A stretch of 64,000 bases of DNA from an uncultured Paracoccus sp. (GCF_937873615.1 NZ_CALMYP010000052.1:1-64000); one strand, 5' to 3'. Shown: positions 31,007 through 41,180, counted from the first letter of the stretch. Notes: a model not told the origin generated them from the sequence alone. Translations and numbers: made by a program.

Positions 31007-32893
31007 TCAGGCCCGACGGGACAGCAAGCGGGCCTGATCGGCCAGATAGGCCAGCTTCAACGCCTGATCCGCCAGCAGCGGCGCGCCCTGCGTCTCGGTC
31101 AGCGCGACCGAGATCAGCCTGAGCCCGAGGGTTTCGGCATCTCGGATCAGATCCGCGCGCCACGGGGTTGTGGGCTGACCCAGGCGGGACAGGATCGCCT
31201 CCTGCAGGCGGTCGAACCAGCGTTCCAGCGCGTCGGGGCGATGGGTCGCGGTCTCGCGGGCGGCGGGCCGGGGCGGCTCCTGTCCCGCCGGCCGGTCGGC
31301 GCGCCGCCAGTGCAGCGCCGGATCGCGCAGGGATTGCGGGGTATCGCTGCCTGCGGGCCAAAAGGCGATCAGCCGGGGGCCGGTCACACCGAAGGCGGCC
31401 AGACCGAGCGCGGGGGGCAACAGATGGATATCCCGCGCATGATCGGGCAGGGCGAGCGGCAGCAGATCGCCCCCCGTATCCACCCATGGCCAGATGTCCT
31501 GCTGGCGCAGCGGGTCGAATTCGGGATCGGTCGCCGCCTCGGGCCGGATCAGCGCCAGAGTCTCTCCGCGTTTCCGCCGCAAGCCGCTGCCGCCGGTCGT
31601 CTGCAGATGATCCCACAGCCGGTTCCAGTCGTCCTGCACCGATGGATGCGCGATCAGTGCGGCGGCGGGCGCAGGGCCGGCCAGTTCGGCGCTCTGGCTC
31701 AGCGACAGCGCCCCATCGGCGGCCATGGCAAGATCGGGGAAGACCAGCCGGCAGCCGGCCAGCCGCGCAGCCGTGCCCACGGACCATAGCGGCGCCTGCC
31801 ATTGCGCGGCACCGCCATAGGTCAGATCGGTTCCGGCCCCGCGCGCATCGGTGGCGCGGTGAAGGCTGCCGGTTTTTGGATCGAAGAGAAAGCCGGTGAA
31901 GCCGCGCGCGCCGGTATCGTTGCGCCAATCCTCGGCCCCGAGGAACAGCAATTCGCGCCGGCCGTGGCTGGTGAAACTGCGCGCTTGGATGCCGGTCAGG
32001 GCCGGATCGTTGGGGGCGTGGCGCAGCGCATTGCTCAGCGCATAGGCGGCGGCAAGGGCCGCAAGGATCGCCTCGGGCCGGTCCTCGGCACGGCGCAGCC
32101 GGTCAGGGTCGAGCCGTTCCGACAGCCCGCGCAGCGCGCCGGCAAGGCGCGGCACGGCCTCGGTCCGGGCCGAGATGGCGATGGTGAACAGCCGGTTTCC
32201 GGCCTCGATCACCTGACCCGAAGCAAGCGCGCCTGCCGCCTGCCTGAGTGCCGCCTGTGTCAGATCGAGAAGCCTTGGCGTCACCGCCCGACGCGCGGCC
32301 TCGGTGGCGATGTGATCGGGCAGCGCGGTGCCGCCTTCGCGCAGCAGGATCAGCGCGGCTGCGGCCACGACGCGGCGTCTTCGGCTACTGCGCGGCCCCT
32401 TGAACAGCGCGTCAGAGAGGGGGCGACCGGACAGGAAGGTCACGCTTTCGCCGGTCTCGGGAAAGCGGACGCTGCGGCTGATGCCGGTCTCGGTCTCGAA
32501 GGACTCGTCGCACAGGGCAAGCGCCAGCGGCCAGTCGGTGCGGGCGAAACGCTCGACCTCGTCCAGGGTGAATGCGGGGCCGGGAGGTGCGTCCCCGGAG
32601 GGTTCGGTCGCTGGCGTCTCGGCCACGATCTCGCGCAGGAACAGGATCGCGGCGACCTGATGGCGGCAGGTGCCCGGGGCCGGGCAGGTGCAGCGGCAGG
32701 CGGCCAGACCTTTGGCGTCCAGCGTGATCGTCTCGGCATCCATCTGCAGGCTGGCCGTCGTATCGTCCTGCGCGGTCAGCGCGACCTTGCCGCCGCCGGC
32801 ATCCTTGCGGGCGCGGATCAGGATGCCCTTGTTCGCCGCCGCGATCAGCGCCGCCTCGTCGAGGGTGGCAAGGAAATCGGCCAACCGGCTCAT
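31007..32893 (-). CDS. SWIM zinc-finger protein of the yeh-type MoxR cluster (YehQ-like)
   Basis: The 628-residue protein has a SWIM zinc-binding motif near residue 75 (CRCTCPAPGTCRHQVAAILF, matching CxC...CxH), then a long mostly helical region. It is last in the five-gene overlapping operon and sits where yehQ does in E. coli. SWIM domains bind DNA or protein. Its start codon overlaps the VWA gene's stop (ATGA). The final few hundred residues contain no recognised domain. Confidence 0.8.
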   Translation of the reverse strand: MSRLADFLATLDEAALIAAANKGILIRARKDAGGGKVALTAQDDTTASLQMDAETITLDAKGLAACRCTCPAPGTCRHQVAAILFLREIVAETPATEPSGDAPPGPAFTLDEVERFARTDWPLALALCDESFETETGISRSVRFPETGESVTFLSGRPLSDALFKGPRSSRRRRVVAAAALILLREGGTALPDHIATEAARRAVTPRLLDLTQAALRQAAGALASGQVIEAGNRLFTIAISARTEAVPRLAGALRGLSERLDPDRLRRAEDRPEAILAALAAAYALSNALRHAPNDPALTGIQARSFTSHGRRELLFLGAEDWRNDTGARGFTGFLFDPKTGSLHRATDARGAGTDLTYGGAAQWQAPLWSVGTAARLAGCRLVFPDLAMAADGALSLSQSAELAGPAPAAALIAHPSVQDDWNRLWDHLQTTGGSGLRRKRGETLALIRPEAATDPEFDPLRQQDIWPWVDTGGDLLPLALPDHARDIHLLPPALGLAAFGVTGPRLIAFWPAGSDTPQSLRDPALHWRRADRPAGQEPPRPAARETATHRPDALERWFDRLQEAILSRLGQPTTPWRADLIRDAETLGLRLISVALTETQGAPLLADQALKLAYLADQARLLSRRA

Positions 32894-34020
32894 GCCATGA
32901 CCTCGGCCAGCCAGTCGGCGAAGGCGTCGGGGGTCAGCGTGGCGACGCTCATCCCCAGTGCCGCCAGTTCCCCGGCCATGCGGCGGTCGTAATCGGCGCG
33001 ACCGCTGTCATCCAGCGCCGCGATGCCCAGCATCCTGACCCGCGCGCCTTGCAGCCGCGCGACCGAGGCCAGCATCCGCCGCGGCGAGACGCCCTCGCAG
33101 AAATCCGAGACGAGCGCCAGCACCGTGCGCGTCGGTGCCTCGACCAGCCCTTCGCAATAGGTCAGCGCCTTGCCGATATCGGTGCCGCCGCCCAGTTGCA
33201 CCGACAGCAGCAGTTCCAGCGGGTCGTCCAGCCGGTCGGTCACATCCAGAACCGAGGTGTCGAACAGCACCATCTTCACCCGGATCCCCGGCAGGCCCGA
33301 CAGGATCGCCGCCATCAGCGCCGAGAAGATCAGGCTGTCGGTCATCGAGCCGGACTGGTCCACACAAAGGATCACCGTCCAGTCGAGGCGTCGCGTCTGA
33401 CGGGAATTGAAGCGCAACCGTTCGGCGATCAGCACCTGCCGGGTGCTGTCCCAATGGGCCAGATTGGCGCGGATGGTGGCGCGGGCATCGAAATTCGCCG
33501 CCGCCTTGTGGGGCGAGCGCGCATGGCGGTTGCGCCGCCCGGACATGGCCCGTTGCAGGGCCACGCGCAGCTTCTCCATGATCTCCTGCACGACCCGGTC
33601 GGCGATGCGGCGGATTTCGGCCTTCAGCGCCGGATCGGCGCGGCCCTGCAGCGACATCAGGCTGCGCAGCAGCCCCGGCGAGGGGGTGAGGTCTTCCAGC
33701 ACGCGCGGATCGCTCAGCAGGTCGGTCAGGCCATAACGGCTGACGGCCTCCTCGGTCAGGCGCTCGGCGACGGTCTCGGGGAACAATGCGCGCATCTCTC
33801 CCAGCCAGTCGATGGCCTTCATCTGCGTCGGATCGGCCGAGCCGTCGCGCTTATGGCGGCGCTGTCCCGGGTCGATGCCGCGCGCCCGGTATTCGCGGGA
33901 ATAAAGGAAATCGAGCGCCTGATCGCGCCTGCCATCGGCACCGCCAAGGCAGGCGCCAAGCGCGGTTTCGGCATGTCGGCCAAGCAGCAGGCGCCAGCGT
34001 TCGGCGGTCGTGCGGCTCAT
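32890..34020 (-). CDS. VWA-domain protein of the yeh-type MoxR cluster (YehP-like)
   Basis: The 376-residue protein has a von Willebrand factor A domain in its C-terminal half with a full MIDAS: DQSGSM (DxSxS), GGGTDIG and VSDFCEG. The N-terminal half is helical and basic. VWA partners bind metal-dependent ligands and work with MoxR ATPases in protein maturation. The start at 34020 overlaps the DUF5682 gene stop as ATGA; a second ATG at 34032 is less likely. It corresponds to E. coli YehP (378 residues). Confidence 0.86.
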   Translation of the reverse strand: MSRTTAERWRLLLGRHAETALGACLGGADGRRDQALDFLYSREYRARGIDPGQRRHKRDGSADPTQMKAIDWLGEMRALFPETVAERLTEEAVSRYGLTDLLSDPRVLEDLTPSPGLLRSLMSLQGRADPALKAEIRRIADRVVQEIMEKLRVALQRAMSGRRNRHARSPHKAAANFDARATIRANLAHWDSTRQVLIAERLRFNSRQTRRLDWTVILCVDQSGSMTDSLIFSALMAAILSGLPGIRVKMVLFDTSVLDVTDRLDDPLELLLSVQLGGGTDIGKALTYCEGLVEAPTRTVLALVSDFCEGVSPRRMLASVARLQGARVRMLGIAALDDSGRADYDRRMAGELAALGMSVATLTPDAFADWLAEVMA

Positions 34021-36383
34021 GCCGGCACCCAATCGCCAAGGCCATCGGCAAGCAGTTGCGCGCGCAGCACCCGGTCGGCGCGCAGGGCGCGCGCGGCCTC
34101 GGCCTCGGTAAATCGGGATTGCACGGTCAGGGCGGTGGCACCGATTCCATAGATCTCGGCCAATTCGTCGGCGAGGCGGTTGGTCTCATGCGGGTTCAGC
34201 TGCGTCAGGCTGCGCCTGAGCGCCGGAAGCTGGTCCAGAAAGCTGTCATCGTCCAGTGCCGCCAATGCGCTTTCGGCGGCCATCAGCACCTCGCGGCTTT
34301 GCCAGAGCAGCATCGGCGCGCTGCGCAAAAGCCCGTCCAGCACCGCCGCGCGCTCGGCCGGGCCGGCGCCGATGGTGGCCAGCCCGCCGGCAAGCGCGTT
34401 TGCCATCACGCTCTCCTCCAGAAGTCCGGCGCGCAGCATCAGCCCGAAGACCGCGCCGCGCAGCAGCGCCGGGGTCTCGGCCGCATTGCCCACCGCCCGC
34501 AGCGCCCGGTGGAAACGCCCGGCATCGAGGGCCGGAAAATCCGGGTTGGCAAGGCAGGCGGCGATGCGGCCAAGGGCGCGGATATGGCCGTCGAGCGCCT
34601 CCTCGGGCGACTTGGGCAAAGCGTCGCAGAGATGCAGGAAACGGGCATAGGCGCGGCGGGTCAATTCCTCGAAATCCACCCCGTCGGTATTCGCCAATGC
34701 CGATCCGGGCAGGGCTGCCGTTCCGGCACGGGCGACGAAATCGGCCAGCCCGGGCAGGTCGGCGCTTTGCGGCAGAAGCTGGGCGAGGCTGTCCAGAACC
34801 GTGCCCATCCGGCCCAGAAGCCCGGCCCGCGCCGCGCCGATCATCAGGTCCAGAAGCGCCGAAAGATCGTCGGCGCGACCGGCCTCGACCAGATGGTCGC
34901 GGCGTTCCAGCAGCCGCATCGCCGCCGCTTCGGGAACGGTGGCACCAAGGCGCGCGGCCTCGATCAGCCGGCCTTCGACCTGCGGCGACCAGGCGATCTC
35001 CCATTCCTCGAAGATCAGCCCGGCGCGCGCCCCGCCTGCCGGGTCCGGGCCGGCGATCAGCGCGGCGAAACCGGCATCGAGGATCTGCATCTGGTGAAAG
35101 AAATGCGAGGCCTCGGCATGGCCGGGCCTGCGCCGGAAATCCAGCTTGCGCGACCGCCTGAGGCTGTCGCTCAGATCGACCCGGGCCGAGGCCGCCCGGC
35201 GGCGGGCATCGTGGACGATGGGCGGCAGGCCGGCGGCGCGGGGGGCAGCACCGAGGGCGAAGCCGCGCAGATGCGCCCGAAACGCGATGGAGCGGCGGTC
35301 GTCGGCATGGGCCTCGCCCTTGATCAGGGCGCTGCGCATGGCCTCGATCAGGTCATGGAGCATGATCGCGTCGCGCCCGCGCAGGCTGGCCAGACCCTGC
35401 GCCAGGGCCAGCGTCTCGACCTGCTGGGGCAGGGCGATGGGCTGGCCGGACGCGGCCTCGGCCCGGGCGAAGACATGCAGGAGGCTCAGCGCATGATCGG
35501 TCCAGTCGGGCGGGCCGCCTGCGGCCTCGGCCCGGGACCAGAGTGCCGCATACCAGGCCGGAAATCGCAGCCCGGCGCCATAGCCGGACAGCGCGTCCAG
35601 GGCTTCCTCGCCATAGCCGATCAGGTAGCTTTCGGATGGGCTGGCCGTGGCCGGGGACCCGGACGTGCCGCCTTCGATCAGCGCCGGGGTGTGAAAGCCG
35701 CCGGTCACCACCACCGCGCGCTTGCCGGCATGGCGGGCCAGATGGGCGCGCATCTGCGCCTCGCGCGGCAGGGTATCGTCGGCCTCCAGCACCGCCGCCG
35801 GGGTCGAGGCGCGCAGCGCCGCGCAATAGGCATAGGCATCGGTGAAGAAACCCTGCCAGTCGGCCTGTCCCAGCCGGGTCTCGAACAGCGTATCCCACAG
35901 CTCAAGCCCGTCGCGAAGATCCAGCCGGCGGCAGGTCTCGGCGACGAAATCGGCCTGATCGAAGGGCGTTTCGGGCTGGACCGGCATCGGCCGGCCCGGG
36001 GACAGGCTGCGGGCATTCACCGGCAGGTCGATGAACACGATCTCGGCACCGAGGGCCGCCGCCTCGCGGATAGCGATGGTTTCGGGCGCGTGATCCGAGA
36101 AGGGCAGATAGGTGGCCGGGCGCGGGCCGCCATCCTCGGGCGCGGTGCCAAGGGCGACCACGGAGAGCGGAAAGCGGGCCTCGCCATCCAGCAGATGCGG
36201 GATATGGCCGGCCAGATCGTCGGGGGCCTCGATCAGCACCACCTCTGGGCGATGGGCGCGGATCATGGCGCGCAAGGCCCAGGCGCAGGCGGGGGAATGG
36301 TGGCGGATCGGTGCGAAGATCGCCGGCCCGCCGAAGAGCTTCTGCCGGATCGCGTCCCGGTCCAGCCGGTCAGCCAAGGCCAT
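34017..36383 (-). CDS. DUF5682 family protein of the yeh-type MoxR cluster (YehM-like)
   Basis: This is a 788-residue protein. It opens with a section reading GPAIFAPIRHHSPACAW, and it has VVLIEAPDDLAGHI and EIVFIDLPVNAR; these His/Glu/Asp-rich segments recall a metal-dependent hydrolase-like core. It is the size of E. coli YehM (759 residues) and lies in the same position, between the MoxR ATPase and VWA genes. The start overlaps the MoxR stop by 14 bases. Its biochemical role is not known. Confidence 0.78.
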   Translation of the reverse strand: MALADRLDRDAIRQKLFGGPAIFAPIRHHSPACAWALRAMIRAHRPEVVLIEAPDDLAGHIPHLLDGEARFPLSVVALGTAPEDGGPRPATYLPFSDHAPETIAIREAAALGAEIVFIDLPVNARSLSPGRPMPVQPETPFDQADFVAETCRRLDLRDGLELWDTLFETRLGQADWQGFFTDAYAYCAALRASTPAAVLEADDTLPREAQMRAHLARHAGKRAVVVTGGFHTPALIEGGTSGSPATASPSESYLIGYGEEALDALSGYGAGLRFPAWYAALWSRAEAAGGPPDWTDHALSLLHVFARAEAASGQPIALPQQVETLALAQGLASLRGRDAIMLHDLIEAMRSALIKGEAHADDRRSIAFRAHLRGFALGAAPRAAGLPPIVHDARRRAASARVDLSDSLRRSRKLDFRRRPGHAEASHFFHQMQILDAGFAALIAGPDPAGGARAGLIFEEWEIAWSPQVEGRLIEAARLGATVPEAAAMRLLERRDHLVEAGRADDLSALLDLMIGAARAGLLGRMGTVLDSLAQLLPQSADLPGLADFVARAGTAALPGSALANTDGVDFEELTRRAYARFLHLCDALPKSPEEALDGHIRALGRIAACLANPDFPALDAGRFHRALRAVGNAAETPALLRGAVFGLMLRAGLLEESVMANALAGGLATIGAGPAERAAVLDGLLRSAPMLLWQSREVLMAAESALAALDDDSFLDQLPALRRSLTQLNPHETNRLADELAEIYGIGATALTVQSRFTEAEAARALRADRVLRAQLLADGLGDWVPA

Positions 36384-37470
36384 TCTTCGCCAGCCCCGCC
36401 TGCGCAGCCTGATAGAATTCCTTCCACAGCGCCGAATCCCGTGCCCGGTCGCGCGCCGCCACGTCGATATAGGCGGCAAGCTTCCTCGCATCCTCGGGGT
36501 CGTCCTTGAACACCACCCCCTGCAATTGCCGCGCCAGATGCCGGGGCGACAGCGGCCCCCGGTCCAGATAGGCCGCGTCGAGCAGCGCCGCATGGGCAAG
36601 GTTGACGCTTTCGGCGGTCGACATCACCGCCTTCGGCTTGGCCATCGGGGTGCCGTCCTCCAGCTTGCCGGCGCGCAATTCGCGGAAAACGGTGACCAGA
36701 AGGCCCAGCACATCGGGATCGAGCTGCGGCATCTCGGGCTGTTCGGCCATGCGTTCGGCCAGTTGCCGGGCCAGCAGCGCGCGTTCATGCCCTGCATCGG
36801 CAATCGGTTGGACGGTTTCGAAATTGAACCGCCGTTTCAGCGCCGAGGACATGCCATGCACGCCCTGATCGCGCAGGTTCGCCGTGGCGATGACATTGAA
36901 GCCGGGGCGGGCGCGGATCTCGTGATCGTCGCCCAGTTCCGGCACCGCCATGGTCTTTTCCGACATGAGCGAGATCAGCACGTCCTGCACCTCGGGCGCG
37001 CAGCGGGTGATTTCCTCGATCCGCACGATATGGCCCTCGCGCATGGCATTGAGCACGGGCGAGGGCACCATGGCCGCCGGGCTTGGCCCCTGCGCCAGCA
37101 GCAGCGCATAGTTCCAGCCATAGCGCAGGTGATCCTCGATGATCCCGGCCGAGCCCTGCACGACCGCGTTCGAGCGACCCGAAATCGCGGCGGCCAGCAG
37201 TTCCGAAAGCAGCGATTTCGCGGTGCCCGGCTCGCCCACCAGCATCAGCCCCTGCCGGCCCATCAGCGAGACGATGGAACGATCCACAAGCGCGTCGTCG
37301 CCGACGAATTTCGCCGTGATCCCAAGGTCTTCGTCGCCACAGATGAAGCGGCGGACAGCGCGCGGGGTCAGCGACCAGCCGGGCGGGCGCGGACCGGGAT
37401 CGGCCTTTGCCAGCCGGGAAAGGTCCTCGGTATGGGTGACTTCCGCCGGCTGGCGCAGGGTTTCGGCCAT
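36370..37470 (-). CDS. MoxR-family AAA+ ATPase of the yeh-type cluster (YehL-like)
   Basis: The 366-residue ATPase has a Walker A motif (GEPGTAKS), a Walker B-like segment reading IVRIEEITRC, with Glu-Glu where Asp-Glu is usual, a sensor 1 region (FNVIATANLRD) and SALKRRFNFE arginine finger. MoxR ATPases act as chaperones that load metal or assemble complexes with VWA partners. The start overlaps the DUF4132 stop by one base. Its size matches E. coli YehL (384 residues). Confidence 0.87.
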   Translation of the reverse strand: MAETLRQPAEVTHTEDLSRLAKADPGPRPPGWSLTPRAVRRFICGDEDLGITAKFVGDDALVDRSIVSLMGRQGLMLVGEPGTAKSLLSELLAAAISGRSNAVVQGSAGIIEDHLRYGWNYALLLAQGPSPAAMVPSPVLNAMREGHIVRIEEITRCAPEVQDVLISLMSEKTMAVPELGDDHEIRARPGFNVIATANLRDQGVHGMSSALKRRFNFETVQPIADAGHERALLARQLAERMAEQPEMPQLDPDVLGLLVTVFRELRAGKLEDGTPMAKPKAVMSTAESVNLAHAALLDAAYLDRGPLSPRHLARQLQGVVFKDDPEDARKLAAYIDVAARDRARDSALWKEFYQAAQAGLAKNGLG

Positions 37471-40400
37471 TACCACAGCCCTTTCTTTTCCCATTCGGGA
37501 TCGAAGGCCCCGGATTTCGCGACATTGTGCAGGTCGTTCCAGCACTCCGACAGCAGCCGGGGCGGCAGGTCCGCCAATTGCAGTGGCCGATAGTGGCGCG
37601 CGCCGATGCGATAGAAGCGCATCTCGGTCAGCGCGACCGGGTGGCTTTCGGCACCGAAATAGGTGCCGGAAAAGCCCATCTCGGCCCGGATATCCAGCCC
37701 GTCGATGCGCTTGTCATAGCTCGTGACGCTGCCGCCATCCTCGGCCCCGCCGCGGTCATAGCCCAGTTTCGCGGCCAGGCTTTGCAGCTTCAGACTGTCC
37801 ATCATCCAGCCCTTGCGGTCGGTGATGGCATCGGTTGCCGTCTGATCTTCGGGCAGGGTCAGGACCGGCCGGTCGATCTGGGAAAACAGCGGCGCGACCT
37901 CGAAATCGCGCAGGTGTTCGGCCCAGGCGGCTAGGGCCTCGGGCGTCAGCGCGGTGGCATGGACAAGGTCGATGCGTTCGACGCCGGCCAGATCGGCATC
38001 GTCGCCTTCCGCCGTCATCAGATCGCCCTCGGCGGTCGGGCGGAAGATCGCGAGGGGCCGGCCTTCGGCATCGAGCCCGCGCCAGATCGCCCGTTCGCAC
38101 AGGCGGCCGACGATGGGATGGCCGCGCAGGTCGGTCTGCCAGGCCTGAAGGCTCCAGTCGCGACCGGTCAGCATGGCCTCGTAAAGCCGGCCCGACTGTT
38201 TCTGGACCACCTCTTTCAGCACCTTCTTGGCCGCAGTCAGTAGCGCCTTCGAGTCCTTGCTGTTCTCGTCCGAGCCGGCGGGCAGGGATTTCACCGGCCT
38301 GCCATCGGGATTGTGCAGATGCAGCACCAGCCCCGAATCCAGCCGCGCCTGATAGGGCTTTGCGTCCTCGCCCATCGGCAGGTCCAGCACCCCGCCTTCC
38401 TCCAGCCCGCCCGAAGGGATCGAGCGGTCGGCCAGTTCATCCGCCGTCCAGCCGCGCTCCTCGGCCACGCGTTCGACCAGCTGTTCGGCCAGTTCGCGCA
38501 CGGTGCGCTGCTTGAAGCGGGTGGCGGTGGCGACGACGACCTGCAGCGCATCGGGGCTGCCCGACAGCGCCAGCAGTTCGACCATGGTCTTGGCCTGGGC
38601 CACGCGCTTGCCGTGGTTCTTCAGATAGCCCGAGGCCAGCCGCGCCTGCGTCTGCGGCGTGGCGTCCAGCGTCAGCGCCAGAATGCCTTTCGATGCGGCA
38701 CCGGAATTGGGATATTCCGTTGTCTGCATATTGGTCCACCGCGTCGCAAGTGCCTCGGCGCTGAGCGGCCCGTACATTCTGGCATTATGAGGGTCCGAGA
38801 GCGTGATCTTCGCGGCTTCGAGCTGCTCGCGATAAATGTCTTCTCGCGCGCGTTTCGCGGTGTCGAAGGCGATCCAGGATGACAGCACCCAATCGCCAAG
38901 CGCCGCCGCATCCTCGGGGCGCAACTGGTCGAGATAGAGCCGGAACAGGCCGGCGCCGTCTTCCAGCGTCTTCAGCTTGACCGCAAGTTTCAGCCAGCCG
39001 TCCAGCAGATCGCCCGCGACCGGCGTGCCGTCCTTCCAGTGCAGCACCGGCGCGGTTTCCTGCGCCAGCCAGTCGATCTTGTCGCCCTTCAGCTTCTTCG
39101 CGTTATCCGCCGCCTCACGCTCCAGTGCCGCCTGACCCAGCCAGGCCGCGCTGTCGCCGCCGAGCGTTGCAATCGCCGCGATCAGGGCTGCGCGGGCAAG
39201 ATCGGCCTTCTCCTTCTTCAGCTGCTTTTCCAGCGCCGTCAGCACGCTGTCATCGCCGCGCTGCGCCAGGAAGCTGGCGGCATTGGCGCGCACCGCCTGC
39301 CGGCTGTCGGACAGCGCGTCGACGATCTGCGGCGTCACGTCCGCAACCCCGGCCAACAAGGCCTGCGCCGATCTGCGGACACTGCGGGCTTCGGCTGTGC
39401 TGGCATTGACGAGGGCCGCGATCAGCACCTTCGGCAGCGCCGGCAGCTTTTCGATCAACGCCATCGCCCGCATGTTCTGGGTGAAATTCAGCTCATGCGG
39501 GGGCAGGTTCTCGGCCAACATGGGCAGGTGATCCGCGATCATTGGCCAGACGGCGCGGTCCGGCAGATGGAGAAAGGAATAGCCATCGCCCGACAGGGCG
39601 CGCGACATGATCCATTCCGGCAGCGGCGTATCCTGATCGCGCGTCTTGCCATGGTTGCGGTGACGCCTTGGCTGGCCGGTGGCGTAATCGGCCTCAAGTG
39701 CGGCGACGAGCGTTCTGGCGTCGATGCTGCCGTCTTCCAGCAGTTCATCGACGGCCCTGGCCTCCGGTTCATGGCTATACAGGTACAGGTCGTCATCGGC
39801 ATTGCGCGCCCAAAGCCGCAGGACCCGGCCCGGCGACATGCGCGGCACCGCCTTTTCAAACCAACTCGTCAGGTAATAGGGGCAATAGGTAAATGTGCCG
39901 AGATCGCCATTCGCGGCGGCCAGAACCTCCTGCCAGTCGTCGTGGCGTTCAGGCTTGGTCCAGCCACCATAGCGTTGGTCCGGCGGGGTTTCCGTCCACC
40001 GCCTCATGTCCCGCTCATAGGCGGCATCCTCAAGCGCGCGCAACTCGGCCTCGTCCTCGGCACCGAAGGGCTTTGCGCCGTCATCGGCGGGCAGCGCGAA
40101 TTCGGGCGGGGTGATCCATTGACCGTCCGCCGCCTCGAAGCCGGGCCGGTCGGGGTCCGCGCCCTGGGGTGCCGGGGCGCTCAGGAACTGGTCGATCAGC
40201 AATTGCACCGCGCGGGTCTTTTCCTGCGGCTGGCGTTCCTTCAGCGCCGCCACGGCCTCCTCGGTACCGGATTCGCCCAGAATCTGGACCATGACCGCCC
40301 GCTGCGCCGCCTTGCCCGAGGACAGCGCGGCAATGGCCATCTCCGACTGCCGGGCGTCGTCCGAGGCCTGTATCAGCCGCCGGGCCACGTCGCGCACCTT

Positions 40401-41180
40401 GGCCGAACCGTCATCGGTCAGCGTGAACCAATAGGGCAGCACGTCGCCCTGCGGCGCCACACTCGCATCAAGGCAGGCTTGCAACAGCGATTCGCGCTGA
40501 TCGGCATTCAGCTGTTTCATCGCGCGGGACAATACCTCCAACGGGGCCGAACTGATCCATTCGAAGCCGTAGATGCCCAGCCCGTCTCGGGTCCAGTCAT
40601 GCCAGAAGCCCGAAGCCAGCAACGCCTCGTGACCGACTTTCAGCGCGGTGGAGGCGGCAAGAAGATCGGCGAAGCTGCTGCGCCCGTCCTTGGGCAGCTC
40701 CTTGTTGCGATGGATGCGGACGCTCTGGAAGACATGATATGCGCCGGGCGTCATCAGGTCGCCGTTCACATTATATCCGAAATAGGTCTGCTGACGCATC
40801 AGTTGCGCCGCCAGACCGGCCTCGATCAGGCGCACGATCCGGTCGGGATCGCCCTCCGACAGCAGCACCGCGTCAGGAAGCGCGGCTTCGCTTGCCGCAT
40901 GGGGAATGTAATGCGTGTAATCCCGCTTCGGGTCATTTTTCTGCGCTTCGGCGAGGCGGTGTTCTTTCAGGGCCTCGTGAACGGCATCGGCATTTGCCTC
41001 GATCTCCGCCACAGCCGCGCGGTCGGCGCCGGTTTCGATGAAATTCACCAGCCGCGCGGTATAGCCGGGTCTGGCGCGGTCGAGAAAGGCGAAGCAGGCC
41101 AGCAGTTCGGAGGATGCGGGCGGCTCGGCAGGTCCACCTTGGCCCTTGCCGAAGACGCGCTTCAAAGACTTGCCAAACAT
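37470..41180 (-). CDS. DUF4132 (MolR/YehI-like) large protein, first gene of the MoxR cluster
   Basis: The 1,236-residue protein has a helical repeat-like body (segments such as ALSDSRQAVRANAASFLAQR suggest HEAT-type repeats) and a C-terminal DUF4132 region (PIVGRLCERAIWRGLD, VHATALTPEALAAWAEH, EMGFSGTYFGAESHPVAL). E. coli YehI is similar in size (1,210) and position. It is the first gene of the operon and the only one with an upstream gap, which must hold the promoter (41181-41336). SD-like AGGGG is close to the start. The function is unknown. Confidence 0.85.
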   Translation of the reverse strand: MFGKSLKRVFGKGQGGPAEPPASSELLACFAFLDRARPGYTARLVNFIETGADRAAVAEIEANADAVHEALKEHRLAEAQKNDPKRDYTHYIPHAASEAALPDAVLLSEGDPDRIVRLIEAGLAAQLMRQQTYFGYNVNGDLMTPGAYHVFQSVRIHRNKELPKDGRSSFADLLAASTALKVGHEALLASGFWHDWTRDGLGIYGFEWISSAPLEVLSRAMKQLNADQRESLLQACLDASVAPQGDVLPYWFTLTDDGSAKVRDVARRLIQASDDARQSEMAIAALSSGKAAQRAVMVQILGESGTEEAVAALKERQPQEKTRAVQLLIDQFLSAPAPQGADPDRPGFEAADGQWITPPEFALPADDGAKPFGAEDEAELRALEDAAYERDMRRWTETPPDQRYGGWTKPERHDDWQEVLAAANGDLGTFTYCPYYLTSWFEKAVPRMSPGRVLRLWARNADDDLYLYSHEPEARAVDELLEDGSIDARTLVAALEADYATGQPRRHRNHGKTRDQDTPLPEWIMSRALSGDGYSFLHLPDRAVWPMIADHLPMLAENLPPHELNFTQNMRAMALIEKLPALPKVLIAALVNASTAEARSVRRSAQALLAGVADVTPQIVDALSDSRQAVRANAASFLAQRGDDSVLTALEKQLKKEKADLARAALIAAIATLGGDSAAWLGQAALEREAADNAKKLKGDKIDWLAQETAPVLHWKDGTPVAGDLLDGWLKLAVKLKTLEDGAGLFRLYLDQLRPEDAAALGDWVLSSWIAFDTAKRAREDIYREQLEAAKITLSDPHNARMYGPLSAEALATRWTNMQTTEYPNSGAASKGILALTLDATPQTQARLASGYLKNHGKRVAQAKTMVELLALSGSPDALQVVVATATRFKQRTVRELAEQLVERVAEERGWTADELADRSIPSGGLEEGGVLDLPMGEDAKPYQARLDSGLVLHLHNPDGRPVKSLPAGSDENSKDSKALLTAAKKVLKEVVQKQSGRLYEAMLTGRDWSLQAWQTDLRGHPIVGRLCERAIWRGLDAEGRPLAIFRPTAEGDLMTAEGDDADLAGVERIDLVHATALTPEALAAWAEHLRDFEVAPLFSQIDRPVLTLPEDQTATDAITDRKGWMMDSLKLQSLAAKLGYDRGGAEDGGSVTSYDKRIDGLDIRAEMGFSGTYFGAESHPVALTEMRFYRIGARHYRPLQLADLPPRLLSECWNDLHNVAKSGAFDPEWEKKGLW

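Noticed and set aside
33786-36509. Very long open reading frame of 907 codons on the plus strand
   Set aside because: It is antisense to the MoxR-cluster genes, whose protein motifs (VWA MIDAS, DUF5682) are clear. The frame is an artefact of high GC content.
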